Of a stretch of 64,000 nucleotides of DNA, positions 34,877-45,162 are shown one piece after another. How positions within the stretch are numbered: position 1 is the stretch's first letter; each line of letters opens with the position of its first letter. Made by a program: the position numbers and the translations under genes. This stretch comes from Mycobacterium xenopi (GTDB lineage Bacteria > Actinomycetota > Actinomycetes > Mycobacteriales > Mycobacteriaceae), in assembly GCF_009936235.1 (NCBI RefSeq), contig NZ_AP022314.1, forward strand, positions 2,914,001-2,978,000, in the 5' to 3' direction. Under the pieces are notes generated by a model. That model did not search any database and was not told the origin of the DNA. It worked only from the letters and a program-made list of their open reading frames with translations.

Positions 34877-34883
34877 TCGCGAG

Positions 34884-35078
34884 CTAGCGAGACGCGCGGG
34901 TGCGGTGGTTGGGCCCGCCGCGGCTGCGCATCGTGGTACCCGACTCGCGCAGCATGCTGTGGATGGACCCGTACGATCTGCCGGTGGACGCGACCAGTTT
35001 CCGGATGCTGGCACCACCTTCGTAAGCATTGCGCAACTCCGTCAGCAGCTGCTCGCGCGTCTTCTTCGTTTTCCTCAT
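34884..35078 (-). CDS. small helix-turn-helix protein (Rv1473A-like)
   Basis: A 64-residue basic protein. Residues about 8-50 (REQLLTELRNAYEGGASIRKLVASTGRSYGSIHSML) form a homeodomain/resolvase-like helix-turn-helix, and the C-terminus is Arg-rich. It is probably DNA-binding. A good ribosome-binding site (GGGAGG) lies six bases before the ATG at 35078. It is convergent with the acn regulator and downstream of the ABC-F gene on the minus strand with an in-between gap of 91 bases. The target is unknown. Confidence 0.8.
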   Translation of the reverse strand: MRKTKKTREQLLTELRNAYEGGASIRKLVASTGRSYGSIHSMLRESGTTMRSRGGPNHRTRASR

Positions 35079-35169
35079 CGGCGCCTCCCCGCGGTCACCC
35101 CGATACGCTTAGCGTAGGAAGCAACCATGGGCTGTGCGGCAGTTTTGGCGAAACCGCCTGCGGCGCCTC

Positions 35170-36798
<1,629 letters not shown>

Positions 36799-36832
36799 GA
36801 TCTCTCTCCTTGGTCGAGTTGGCCTGTGGCCG

Positions 36833-37663
36833 CTATAGGTCGTCGGTGAATACCGGGGGCCGTTTCTCGGCCCGCGCAGCAACCGCTTCCTCGAAGTTGG
36901 AGGTGAGCAGACGAACGAACAGCTGTCCGAGGCCTTCGGCCTGCATGTGCCCTTCCAGGCTAGCGGCGTCCAGTCCACTCCACAGTGTGCGCTTGGTCAA
37001 CTCGATTCCCGGACGCGAGAACGCCGCGATTCGTTCGGCCAGCGCGTAGCAGGTGTCCAGCAGCTGCTCGTCGGGCACGCGATACGAGACCAGCCCGATG
37101 CGTTCGGCTTCTTCGGCGTCGACGTCGCGACCGGTCAGCATCAGTTCGAACGCCCGCGACGAGCCGATAGCCCGGGGCAGCAGGTAGCTCAGCCCCAATT
37201 CGCTGGCGGTCAGCCCGTTGTTGATGCCGGCGGCCCGGAAGTAGGCACTGCTGGAAGCGACCCGGATGTCGGCGGCCAACGCCAGGCAGAGCCCGCCGCC
37301 GATGGCGGCGCCGTTGACGGCGGCAATCACCGGTTGATGCAGCCGGCGCAGCCCCAGGATCACGTCGTCGAGCAGTTCCATGGAGCGCAGCGCGTAAGTG
37401 GGCCGGGTGAGCCCCTCGACGTGCGGGACGTGCCCCGCCGATTTGTGGTCGGCGCCCGACGAGAAGCCGCGGCCTGCTCCGGTCAACACGACGACCCGCA
37501 CGGAGTTGTCGCAGGTGACCTCGGCCAGCGCCTCTTTGAGCGGCACCATAACGTCGAAGGCCATGGAATTCATCCGCTCGGGCCGATTGAGGGTGATCAG
37601 CGCGACGTGCGGCCGCGGGTGTTCGACGAGGACAAAACCAGTCTGCGGGCTCACGGGTTGCAC
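36833..37663 (-). CDS. echA12: enoyl-CoA hydratase/isomerase family protein EchA12
   Basis: A 276-residue crotonase-fold enzyme. The oxyanion-hole segments GFSSGADHKSAG and NGAAIGGGLCLALAADIR are clear. The second catalytic glutamate of hydratases sits in the SELGLSYLLPR helix. It should hydrate or isomerise an acyl-CoA in lipid degradation; the specific substrate is unknown. GTG 37663 is used as the start. It follows the thioredoxin gene by 18 bases and precedes the ABC-F gene by 34. Confidence 0.92.
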   Translation of the reverse strand: MQPVSPQTGFVLVEHPRPHVALITLNRPERMNSMAFDVMVPLKEALAEVTCDNSVRVVVLTGAGRGFSSGADHKSAGHVPHVEGLTRPTYALRSMELLDDVILGLRRLHQPVIAAVNGAAIGGGLCLALAADIRVASSSAYFRAAGINNGLTASELGLSYLLPRAIGSSRAFELMLTGRDVDAEEAERIGLVSYRVPDEQLLDTCYALAERIAAFSRPGIELTKRTLWSGLDAASLEGHMQAEGLGQLFVRLLTSNFEEAVAARAEKRPPVFTDDL

Positions 37664-37681
37664 GCTATCGCGTGCGGGGCG

Positions 37682-38047
37682 TCAGACCTGGTCGGGTGTG
37701 GACTGCTCGGCGACGGCCGCGTCGACGTCGAAGGCTTTGACCTGCTGCACCAGGTCCTCCAGGGCCGCTGGTGGCAGCGCGCCAGCCTGGTTGAACACCA
37801 GCTTGCCTTTCTTGAACGCCATCAACGTCGGGATGGCCCGGATCTGGGCGGCCGCCGCCAGCTGTTGCTCGGCTTCGGTGTCGACCTTGGCGTGCACGAC
37901 GTCGGGGTGTTTTTCCGAGGACGCCTGAAACGTGGGCGCGAATTGGCGGCACGGACCGCACCAGGACGCCCAGAAGTCGACGAGGACGATGTCGTTGCTG
38001 TTGATGGTGTCGTTGAACTCTGCGGCGGTAAGGTCTCGAGTAGTCAC
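37682..38047 (-). CDS. trxB1: thioredoxin (Rv1471 type)
   Basis: A 121-residue thioredoxin with the active site WCGPC in VLVDFWASWCGPCRQFAP and the cis-proline in IRAIPTLMAF. The symbol trxB1 is the one used for the M. tuberculosis orthologue; despite the letter B it is a thioredoxin, not a reductase. It opens a transcription unit with echA12 and ABC-F and is divergent from the NmtR-like regulator. Confidence 0.93.
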   Translation of the reverse strand: MTTRDLTAAEFNDTINSNDIVLVDFWASWCGPCRQFAPTFQASSEKHPDVVHAKVDTEAEQQLAAAAQIRAIPTLMAFKKGKLVFNQAGALPPAALEDLVQQVKAFDVDAAVAEQSTPDQV

Positions 38048-38164
38048 CTACTGCCCAACGTGGTGAGCTGCCGCAATTGTTCCCGGGGCACCAACGAACC
38101 GGCGGCGGCCACCCCCTCGGTGGCCGCCGCCGTCGATCATCATCGTCGACGAGGACCATTATAG

Positions 38165-38190
38165 ATGTATACATGTCGAGGTCTACATGT
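38165..38190. promoter_or_regulatory. candidate ArsR-type operator before nmtR-like gene
   Basis: The palindrome ATGTATACAT (38165-38174) overlaps two TACATGT repeats (38170-38176 and 38184-38190) and lies just after TATAGAT, a likely -10 element. AT-rich dyads placed over the core promoter are typical of ArsR/SmtB repressors. The regulator gene starts at 38232, so autoregulation is likely; divergent trxB1 could also be affected. Confidence 0.5.
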
Positions 38191-38231
38191 TTGTCCCGGG
38201 CATTTAGTGCCGGGTGTGGTTGAATTTCCCT

Positions 38232-38642
38232 GTGGGCCGTGGAGTGAAGGGGCGGGCATCGCCGCTGCTGACCAATCCCGCCGCGGCGGGTAAGGTTGCC
38301 GAGACACTGCAGGCGCTGGCTTCCCCGAACCGCCTGCGTATCCTGACCCGGCTGCGGCAGTCGCCGTGCTCGGTGACCGAATTGTCGGCGGCGGTCGGCA
38401 TGGAACAGCCCGCGGTGTCCCACCAGCTTCGGCTGCTGCGCAACCTCGGCCTGGTGGCCGGCGACCGCAGCGGGCGCAACATCGTCTACCGCCTCTACGA
38501 CAGCCACGTAGCCTCGCTGCTGGACGAGGCGGTCTACCACATCGAGCATCTGCGCCTCGGCGTCAGCGACACCATGCCTCACCCCGTCGACCCGTTGCGG
38601 CCGGGATGGCCGCGCGAACGTCAGGGTGGGGCACGACAATGA
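38232..38642 (+). CDS. nmtR: ArsR/SmtB-family metalloregulator, NmtR-like
   Basis: A 136-residue winged-helix repressor. The DNA-recognition region MEQPAVSHQLRLLRNLGLV and the alpha-5 segment YDSHVASLLDEAVYHIEHLRLG retain the Asp/His/His/His set that binds Ni(II)/Co(II) in M. tuberculosis NmtR. GTG 38232 gives an N-terminus MGRGVKGR that aligns with MGHGVEGR of NmtR, so the His3 ligand is replaced by Arg, which may alter affinity or metal choice. The C-terminus is about 20 residues longer. No P-type metal exporter is adjacent, unlike NmtR/CtpJ. Confidence 0.8.
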   Translation: MGRGVKGRASPLLTNPAAAGKVAETLQALASPNRLRILTRLRQSPCSVTELSAAVGMEQPAVSHQLRLLRNLGLVAGDRSGRNIVYRLYDSHVASLLDEAVYHIEHLRLGVSDTMPHPVDPLRPGWPRERQGGARQ

Positions 38643-38743
38643 AAAGCTCACGGCGCCGGCCAAAAACGGCCAGCCCGGTGGCGCTCACCACGGTCACTAC
38701 ATAATGCGGGCGGGCACCGGCCCCAAGAGGAGACCAGCCGTCG

Positions 38744-39526
38744 ATGTCTGCCACGTCGCTTCCGCCCAAAACGCGGCCCGTGATCTTCCCGCTCATGGGA
38801 GTGCTTGCGTTATGGACAGCTGCGTGCGGTAGTTCAACGACTTCACACGACGAGAACACCAGACAGCCAAACGCATCGGCACACCCAACCTCCGGGCCTA
38901 CGCAAGCGCCGCCAGCACCTCGCGAGCACATCGACAACGTTGAGGGCATGGTGGCATCGGTATCGGGCAACACGATCCACCTCCGACTCCGGAATGGCGC
39001 CGCCGCGGTGGATTTCTCGCCGTCGACAGTGGTCACCGAGCTCAGCTCGGCTCAGCGTGCCGACGTGACCGTTGGCAGCTGCGTCGCTGTGGAGCCAACC
39101 CCGGACAGCCCCCGGTCCGGGGATGAGGTCACTGCGCGATCCGTGACGATCAGCCCACCCGTCGACGGCAAGTGCACCCCATTACCGGCGGCGGCCAGCA
39201 CAGCATCGCCCCCCACCTCTGCTGCACCCGCCGCGAATCCCACCGTCCGGGGCATGGTTGCATCCGTTTCCGGCAATACATTCACCATCAACAATATTGG
39301 CGGCAACACCTCACAGACGAATGTGACCGTCACCAGCACGACCACCTACGTCAAGCAGACGTCCAGCAATACTCAAGCGGTCACGCAGGGCAAGTGTATG
39401 GCGGCTCAGGGACCCGACCGTGACGGCGTACTGCAAGCGACGACAATCGAGCTTCAGGCATGCCCGCCGCTGGGCCGACCCCGTTTCCGTTTCCCATTCC
39501 CTCATCTCCCCCACCACCACCACTAA
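38744..39526 (+). CDS. lipoprotein with duplicated DUF5666-like domain and His-rich end
   Basis: A 260-residue lipoprotein. The signal peptide ends in the lipobox LWTAAC with Cys28. A Thr/Ser/Pro linker follows, then two repeats starting VEGMVASVSGNTI (about 66) and VRGMVASVSGNTF (about 166), separated by an Ala/Pro/Thr linker. Each repeat resembles the small beta-barrel DUF5666 domain. The protein ends RPRFRFPFPHLPHHHH, a cluster that could bind metal. GAGGAGA precedes ATG 38744. The NmtR-like regulator 100 bases upstream hints at metal control, but the function is unknown. Confidence 0.75.
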   Translation: MSATSLPPKTRPVIFPLMGVLALWTAACGSSTTSHDENTRQPNASAHPTSGPTQAPPAPREHIDNVEGMVASVSGNTIHLRLRNGAAAVDFSPSTVVTELSSAQRADVTVGSCVAVEPTPDSPRSGDEVTARSVTISPPVDGKCTPLPAAASTASPPTSAAPAANPTVRGMVASVSGNTFTINNIGGNTSQTNVTVTSTTTYVKQTSSNTQAVTQGKCMAAQGPDRDGVLQATTIELQACPPLGRPRFRFPFPHLPHHHH

Positions 39527-39531
39527 CCGGA

Positions 39532-40340
39532 TCAGTACGAACGCGGCAGCCCGAGGCTGTGCCGGGCGATGTGGTTGACGATCATCTCGCGAGTGATCGG
39601 CACGGTTTTGAACAGGCGGACGAACTCATACATGTTGGCCAGCGCGACTTCTCGGGTGAATCCACTGCCGCCGTGGACTTCGATCGCTTGGTCGACGCAG
39701 CGGATTGCGGGATCCGCGGCAAGGAATTTGGCCATGTTGCTCGCCTCACCAGCATCGGCGCGGGAGTCGTAGGCGGCTGCGGCGTGGCGGGTCATCAGCC
39801 GGGCCGCTTCCAGCGCAATCTTGGCCTCCGCCAACGGGTGTGCCACGCCTTGATGCGAGCCGATCGGCACGTTCCAGACATGTCGTTCACGCGCGTAGGC
39901 CACCGCCTTGTCGAGGGCATATCGACTGATGCCGTTGCAGATCGCTGCGATGACCACCCGTTCGGGGTTCATGCCGTCAAAGGCGACCCGGAGCCCGTTG
40001 CCCTCACCTCCGACGAGGCGATCCACGGCCACCGCCACATTGTCGAAGAACACCGTGAAGACTTCTCTGTGATCTCGAATGTCATTGGGATACAGTGCAT
40101 GTCGATGCCCGGCGCATCACGGCCTACCAAAAACGGCGAAAGCTGTGCGCGCCCGTCCGCGTGCGTGCCGGTACGGGTGACGACGAGCAAAGCGTCGGCT
40201 TGGTCGGCGCCGGTGATAAACGTCTTCTGCCCGCTGATGTAACAGCTGTCGCCGGCACGGCGCGCCGTGGTGGCCAGCTGATGGGTGTTAGAGCCGGCGT
40301 CGGGCTCGGGATGCGTTGGCGGCGGGGCGCTCGCCGATGT
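39532..40340 (-). pseudogene. acyl-CoA dehydrogenase remnant (N-terminus deleted, frameshifted)
   Basis: The minus strand encodes the middle and C-terminal parts of an acyl-CoA dehydrogenase: PEPDAGSNTHQLATTAR and ISGQKTFITGA (middle beta domain), then FFDNVAVAVDRLVGGEGNGL and AIEVHGGSGFTREVALANMYE (C-terminal helical domain) to the stop at 39532. The N-terminal helical domain, about 115 residues, is absent: similarity stops near 40340. A one-base loss near 40050 also breaks the frame at FEITEK. It is beyond repair by a single correction and is a true gene remnant. Confidence 0.85.
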
Positions 40341-40344
40341 CGCC

Positions 40345-40692
40345 GAACGCGGCATCGCCGCCGCCGGTGCCGGATATCACGAGTTTCACGAACTTCTTGT
40401 GCAGGCAAGCGGAAACCCCATCTTGACAACGGTTCTCGCCGCTGTCGAGCAAGCCGTCCGCTGGGCCGCCGCCGAACAAGACATCACCCAGTACGACCGC
40501 GCCGAAGCCACCAGATCGCACCGCGCGATCGCCGACGCCATCGCCGCGGGCGACCCACAGAAAGCCGAGCATCGAATGCGTCGACATCTCGACGCAGCGC
40601 TGCGCCACGTCGAGCAATCGGGATTGCTTGGCGCGCCGATGATTCCGCCGTCGTGTTGGCGAGGCCACAACAGCAACGTGCCGTGGCGGTGA
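40345..40692 (+). pseudogene. GntR/FadR-family regulator remnant (FCD domain only)
   Basis: The plus-strand frame encodes YHEFHELLVQASGNPILTTV and, further on, RSHRAIADAIAAGDPQKAEHRMRRHL. These are the metal-binding FCD ligand domain of FadR-type GntR repressors, running to about 40640 with a short tail. The N-terminal winged helix is missing; upstream sequence instead belongs to the acyl-CoA dehydrogenase remnant on the other strand. Such regulators often sit divergent from the acyl-CoA dehydrogenase they control, so both lost their N-termini in one deletion. Confidence 0.75.
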
Positions 40693-40737
40693 TCAGCAGC
40701 GCGGCACGGGCGTGACCCTGACGCCGGACGTCCGGGG

Positions 40738-40854
40738 TCAATCCTCGAGGTGGCGTTCCTGCTCCCAATGCTCAAGCCACGCCTGGAGGTTGTAGACAAG
40801 CAGCGCCACCACGACGAGTAAGACCGCGAGGCAGACGTCTACGGCGGCGTTCAT
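40738..40854 (-). CDS. 38-residue single-pass membrane protein
   Basis: A short frame from ATG 40854 to TGA 40738 encodes MNAAVDVCLAVLLVVVALLV followed by YNLQAWLEHWEQERHLED. It has one clean TM helix (residues 7-21) and an amphipathic, charged C-terminal tail with two Trp. The composition is that of a genuine small membrane protein rather than a chance frame. The ribosome-binding site is weak. Its function and partners are unknown. Confidence 0.55.
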   Translation of the reverse strand: MNAAVDVCLAVLLVVVALLVYNLQAWLEHWEQERHLED

Positions 40855-41060
40855 CGGCCGTCGCTTTCACAGGCCGTCAGTATCCGCTTTACTTCGCCAC
40901 ATCGCTGTGTCGCCGCGGGTCGTACGGTCACAACCGCTATCGTCGTCGCCTCCCCCTGCCGTGTCCCTTCGCTCACGTGGCCAACGTAAGTCGGATGGGC
41001 CCTCACCGGCACGAGTAGTCGACTACCTGTTCTGCGGTACAAATAGAAATTGGCGGGCAA

Positions 41061-41408
41061 TCACACTGTGAAGCCGAGAGCGCGAAGTTGCTCGCGACCG
41101 TCGTCGGTGATCTTGTCCGGTCCCCACGGCGGGTTCCACACCCAGTTGATGCGCAAGTCGTCGACCAGGCCCGCGCCGACCAGGGCGGTGCGCGACTGGT
41201 CTTCGATGATGTCGGTCAGCGGACAAGCCGGCGAGGTCAGCGTCATGTCGATGAGCGCGACGGTCCCCTCGTCGGTTTGTGCCACATTCAGGCTGTAAAC
41301 CAATCCCAGGTCGACGACGTTGATGCCCAGTTCCGGGTCGACCACATCGCGCATCGCCTCCTCCACGTCGGCGAGCAATTCACTATCGGCTGCTGCGGTC
41401 TCGCTCAT
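41061..41408 (-). CDS. sufT: SufT/MIP18-type Fe-S assembly factor (DUF59)
   Basis: A 115-residue protein (Rv1466-like) with the DUF59 motif VVDPELGINVVDLGLVYSL and the conserved Cys segment MTLTSPACPLTDII. It helps mature Fe-S proteins. Last gene of the suf operon. ATG 41408 lies inside the end of sufU (26-base overlap) and matches the family start. Confidence 0.93.
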   Translation of the reverse strand: MSETAAADSELLADVEEAMRDVVDPELGINVVDLGLVYSLNVAQTDEGTVALIDMTLTSPACPLTDIIEDQSRTALVGAGLVDDLRINWVWNPPWGPDKITDDGREQLRALGFTV

Positions 41409-41865
41409 CGTCAACCTCCTCGAAGTCTTGCATGGCTTGTGCCAGTGCGTCTTTGAACGCCATCCAGCCGAGCAACGCGCATTTCACCCGGGCCGGGTAC
41501 TTGGCCACCCCGGCGAACGCGACACCGTCACCGAGAACGTCCGGGTCCCCTTCCACGGTGCCGCGCGACGACACCATTTCGGTGAACGCGGTGACGGTTT
41601 TCAGCGCGTGGCCCACGGTGTGGCCGATCACCTGCTCGGTGAGCACCGAGGTCGACGCCTGGCTGATCGAACAACCTTGCCCGTCGTAGGAGACGTCGAC
41701 GACGCGCTCACCGTCGTCGGACAACGCGACGCGCAGCGTGACTTCGTCGCCGCAGATCGGGTTGACGTGGTGAACTTGCGCGCCGAATGGCTCGCGCAGG
41801 CCCCGATGCTGCGGATGCTTGTAGTGATCGAGGATCACGTCCTGATAGATCTGCTCCAGGCGCAC
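41383..41865 (-). CDS. sufU: SufU Fe-S scaffold / sulfur-transfer protein
   Basis: A 160-residue IscU-fold protein (Rv1465-like). Zinc/cluster ligands are visible in HVNPICGDEV, DGQGCSISQAS and PARVKCALLGW. In Gram-positive-type systems SufU accepts persulfide sulfur from SufS. The GTG at 41865 follows GGGGGAG and lies two bases after the csd stop; the longer frame starting at 41886 overlaps csd and is less likely. Confidence 0.93.
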   Translation of the reverse strand: MRLEQIYQDVILDHYKHPQHRGLREPFGAQVHHVNPICGDEVTLRVALSDDGERVVDVSYDGQGCSISQASTSVLTEQVIGHTVGHALKTVTAFTEMVSSRGTVEGDPDVLGDGVAFAGVAKYPARVKCALLGWMAFKDALAQAMQDFEEVDDERDRSSR

Positions 41866-41867
41866 CC

Positions 41868-43175
41868 TTACGCTCCCCCGACCCATGGCGACGACCCGCT
41901 GCGCCCGGCTTCGCCGCGCTTGCGATCGCCGACGAAGAACTCCACCGCGCGACGGACCCCGGCCACCAGCCGGTCAACCTCCTCGACGGTGTTGTAGACA
42001 GCGAACGACGCCCGGGCGGTGGCCGCCAAACCAAAGCGGCGGTGCAGCGGCAACGCACAGTGGTGCCCAACCCGAACGGCGATGCCTTCGTCGTCGAGCA
42101 CCTGACCGACGTCATGGGCATGCACCCCGTCGACCACGAATGACACCGGCGACCCGCGGTCTTGCATCGACGTCGGCCCGATGATCCGCACGCCCTCGAT
42201 GCCGGACAGCCCCTCGATCGTGGCGGTCACCAGTCGGCGTTCGTGCGCTTCGACGGTGTCCATGCCGATCGCCTGCAGGTAGCGTGCTGCCGCTGCAAGT
42301 CCGACCACTTGGGAGGTCATCGGGGTCCCCGCCTCGAACCGCTGCGGTGGCGGCGCGTAGGTGGTGGCCTCCATCGTCACCGTTTCGATCATCGAACCGC
42401 CGGTGAGGAACGGCGGCATCTTCGCGAGCAGCTCGCGTCGGCCGTACAGCACGCCGATCCCGTTGGGGCCCAGCATTTTATGGCCGGAAAACGCCGCGAA
42501 ATCGACGTCGAGCGCATGCAGGTCCACCGGTTGGTGCGGCACCGACTGGCAGGCGTCCAGTACGGTCAGCGCGCCCACGGACTTCGCCCGCGATACCAGC
42601 TCGGCCACCGGTGCCACCACACCCGTCACATTCGAATGATGCGTGAATGCAACTACTTTGACGCGCTCGTCGAGTTGCAGAGACTCGAGGTCGATCCGCC
42701 CGTCGTCGGTCACCCCGTACCACCGCAGGGCGGCGCCGCTGCGCCGGGCGAGTTCCTGCCACGGGATCAGGTTGGCGTGGTGTTCGAGCTCAGTGGTGAC
42801 GATGACGTCGCCCGGACCGACCGCACGCTCGAACCTCGTGTCGCCCAGCACATAAGACACCAGGTTCAGCGCCTCGGTGGCGTTCTTGGTGAACACCAGT
42901 TCGTCGGCGTCGGCCCCGACGAACGCCGCGACGTCGGCGCGGCCCTGCTCGTAGGCGTCGGTGGCCTCCTCCATCAGCTGATGCGCGCCCCGGTGCACCG
43001 CACCGTTGGAGGTGACCAAGAACTCGCGCTCGGCGTCGAGCACTTGCACCGGACGCTGCGACGTCGCACCGGAATCCAAGTACGCCAACTGCTTGCCGCC
43101 GCGCATCACGCGCTTGAGGATCGGGAAATCGGCGCGTATCGCGGTCAAATCCAGTGGAGTCACCGACGTCACCAT
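41868..43175 (-). CDS. csd: cysteine desulfurase (SufS/Csd)
   Basis: A 435-residue PLP enzyme that takes sulfur from cysteine. The PLP lysine is in FSGHKMLGPNGIG, and His and Asp appear in TELEHHANLIPW and VLDACQSVPH. The catalytic Cys is in VRVGHHCALPLHRR. ATG 43175 lies two bases past the sufC stop. The C-terminus (RKRGEAGRSGSSPWVGGA) is longer than in M. tuberculosis. It feeds SufU, encoded next. Confidence 0.95.
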   Translation of the reverse strand: MVTSVTPLDLTAIRADFPILKRVMRGGKQLAYLDSGATSQRPVQVLDAEREFLVTSNGAVHRGAHQLMEEATDAYEQGRADVAAFVGADADELVFTKNATEALNLVSYVLGDTRFERAVGPGDVIVTTELEHHANLIPWQELARRSGAALRWYGVTDDGRIDLESLQLDERVKVVAFTHHSNVTGVVAPVAELVSRAKSVGALTVLDACQSVPHQPVDLHALDVDFAAFSGHKMLGPNGIGVLYGRRELLAKMPPFLTGGSMIETVTMEATTYAPPPQRFEAGTPMTSQVVGLAAAARYLQAIGMDTVEAHERRLVTATIEGLSGIEGVRIIGPTSMQDRGSPVSFVVDGVHAHDVGQVLDDEGIAVRVGHHCALPLHRRFGLAATARASFAVYNTVEEVDRLVAGVRRAVEFFVGDRKRGEAGRSGSSPWVGGA

Positions 43176-43177
43176 GG

Positions 43178-43954
43178 TCAAGCCCCCGTTGCTGCGGCTT
43201 GGGTGAATCGGACGTAGCCGTTTTGGTCCAGCTCGTCGGCCAGCTCCGGCCCCCCGGATTCCACGATCCGCCCGCCGACGAACACGTGCACGAATTGCGG
43301 GTGAATGTAGCGCAGGATCCGGGTGTAGTGGGTGATCAACAGGATGCCGCCGCGGACCTCTTCGGCGTAGCGGTTGACCCCGTCGCTGACCACACGCAGC
43401 GCATCGACGTCCAGGCCGGAGTCGGTCTCGTCGAGGATCGCGATCTTGGGCTTCAGCAAGCCGAGTTGCAGAATCTCGTGGCGCTTCTTCTCGCCACCGG
43501 AAAAGCCTTCGTTGACACTGCGTTCGGCGAACGCCGGATCGATGTCAAGGGCATCCATCGCCGATTTGACTTCTTTGACCCAGTGCCGAAGCTTCGGCGC
43601 CTCGCCCCGGATCGCGGTGGCAGCGCTGCGCAAAAAGTTCGACATCGAGACCCCGGGCACCTCGACCGGGTACTGCATGGCCAAGAACAAACCGGCCCGG
43701 GCTCGCTCGTCGACGCTCATGTCCAGCACGTTTTCGCCGTCGAGGGTGATCGACCCGGACGTCACCTTGTACTTCGGGTGCCCGGCAATGGCGTAGGACA
43801 GTGTCGACTTGCCTGAGCCGTTGGGGCCCATCAACGCGTGTGTTTCGCCCGAGCTCACCGTCAGGTCGACACCGTTGAGAATAGGAATCTCCCGTTCGGT
43901 GTCCGACGGGTCGGCGACGCTGACGTGCAAGTCTTTGATTTCTAAAGTGGTCAT
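43178..43954 (-). CDS. sufC: SufC ATPase
   Basis: A 258-residue ABC-type ATPase of the SufBCD scaffold. Walker A is GPNGSGKS, the signature is FSGGEKKRHEILQL and Walker B is AILDETDSGLD. It binds SufB and SufD and drives cluster assembly. Its ATG overlaps the sufD stop (ATGA). Confidence 0.96.
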   Translation of the reverse strand: MTTLEIKDLHVSVADPSDTEREIPILNGVDLTVSSGETHALMGPNGSGKSTLSYAIAGHPKYKVTSGSITLDGENVLDMSVDERARAGLFLAMQYPVEVPGVSMSNFLRSAATAIRGEAPKLRHWVKEVKSAMDALDIDPAFAERSVNEGFSGGEKKRHEILQLGLLKPKIAILDETDSGLDVDALRVVSDGVNRYAEEVRGGILLITHYTRILRYIHPQFVHVFVGGRIVESGGPELADELDQNGYVRFTQAAATGA

Positions 43955-45162
43955 GAAGCCGTCGTCTTTGCTGTCGTGTTTTCCGAGATGGCCAGTTCGT
44001 GTTCGATGGCTGCGCTCAGACGCTCACGCACCGCGGGCACGGCGATCTTGGCGATGATTTCGCCGAAAAAGCCCCGCACCACCAGCCGGCGGGCCTGCTC
44101 TTCGGGGATTCCGCGGGAACACAGGTAGAACAGTTGCTCCTCGTCGAAGCGTCCGGTGGCGCTGGCGTGTCCGGCGCCGACGATCTCCCCGGTCTCGATC
44201 TCGAGGTTGGGCACCGAGTCGGCGCGCGCGCCGTCGGTAAGCACCAGGTTGCGGTTCACCTCGAAGGTGTCGGTGCCGGTGGCCGCGGCGCGGATCAGCA
44301 CGTCGCCCACCCACACGGTGTGCGCGTCGGGCCGACCCGAATCCGGATTCCCCTGCAACGCACCTTTGTACAGCACGTTGGATTTACAGTCCGGGTGAGC
44401 GTGGTCGACCAGCAGCCGTGACTCGAGGTGCTGCCCGTCGTCGGCGAAGTACAGACCGAGCAGTTCGGCGTCGCCGCCGGATGCGCCGAACCGCACCCTA
44501 CCCGTCAGCCGCACCACTTCGCCACCGAGGGTGACCGCGACGTGGCGCAGCACCGCGTCCTTGCCCAGCGCGGCGTGGTGCATGCTGACGTGTACGACGT
44601 CGTCGGCCCAGTCGGCGATCCACACCACGGTGAGCCGAGCGGCGTCACCGACCACGAATTCCACGTTGTCGGCATAGGTCCCGCTGCCCCGCAGGTCGAT
44701 CACCGCGACCGCCTCGGCGAGCTCTTCCGCGCGGATCTGCAGATGCCCGTAGGCCGTCGCGCCCTCGCCCGGGCCGGTAATCGAGATGTCGATCGGCGCC
44801 GGCACCGATGCGCCGCGTTCGACGGTGACCAGTGTCGCCGAGTTGAACGACGAAAAAGCCTGCGCTGCAACGCGGTCGGCCGGCACACCGCCCTGGCCGA
44901 GCCGCACGTCGCCGCGCCGCACGGTTTCCACGGTGACACCAGGCTGTTCGGCGACGGTGATCTGTGCCCTGCCCGTTGCACGCGCTGAGCCGTCGTGCAG
45001 GCCGCGTAATCGCCGCAGCGGGGTGAACCGCCAGATCTCGTCGCGGCCGCCGGGAACCTCGAAGGCGTCGACGTCGAACGACGCGAACAGCTCTCCCTTG
45101 TTCAGTGCGGCAAGTGACGACCCCGCTGGCGATCCCTCGACGGTCAGGTCGGAAGCTGTCAT
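43951..45162 (-). CDS. sufD: SufD scaffold subunit
   Basis: A 403-residue beta-helix scaffold protein. The C-terminal SufB/D motif reads GAGHASATGRFDEEQLFYLCSRGIPEEQARRLVVRGFF, with the His and Cys typical of the interface. ATG 45162 overlaps the sufB stop, and the 3' end overlaps sufC, so the suf genes are translationally coupled. Confidence 0.96.
   Translation of the reverse strand: MTASDLTVEGSPAGSSLAALNKGELFASFDVDAFEVPGGRDEIWRFTPLRRLRGLHDGSARATGRAQITVAEQPGVTVETVRRGDVRLGQGGVPADRVAAQAFSSFNSATLVTVERGASVPAPIDISITGPGEGATAYGHLQIRAEELAEAVAVIDLRGSGTYADNVEFVVGDAARLTVVWIADWADDVVHVSMHHAALGKDAVLRHVAVTLGGEVVRLTGRVRFGASGGDAELLGLYFADDGQHLESRLLVDHAHPDCKSNVLYKGALQGNPDSGRPDAHTVWVGDVLIRAAATGTDTFEVNRNLVLTDGARADSVPNLEIETGEIVGAGHASATGRFDEEQLFYLCSRGIPEEQARRLVVRGFFGEIIAKIAVPAVRERLSAAIEHELAISENTTAKTTAS

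Noticed and set aside
38626..38832. 68-codon plus-strand ORF starting MGHDNEK with GGAHHGHY
   Set aside because: Tempting next to a metal regulator, but it has no ribosome-binding site, overlaps nmtR and the lipoprotein start, and loses protein-like character after about 35 residues. It is kept only as part of the metal-region finding.
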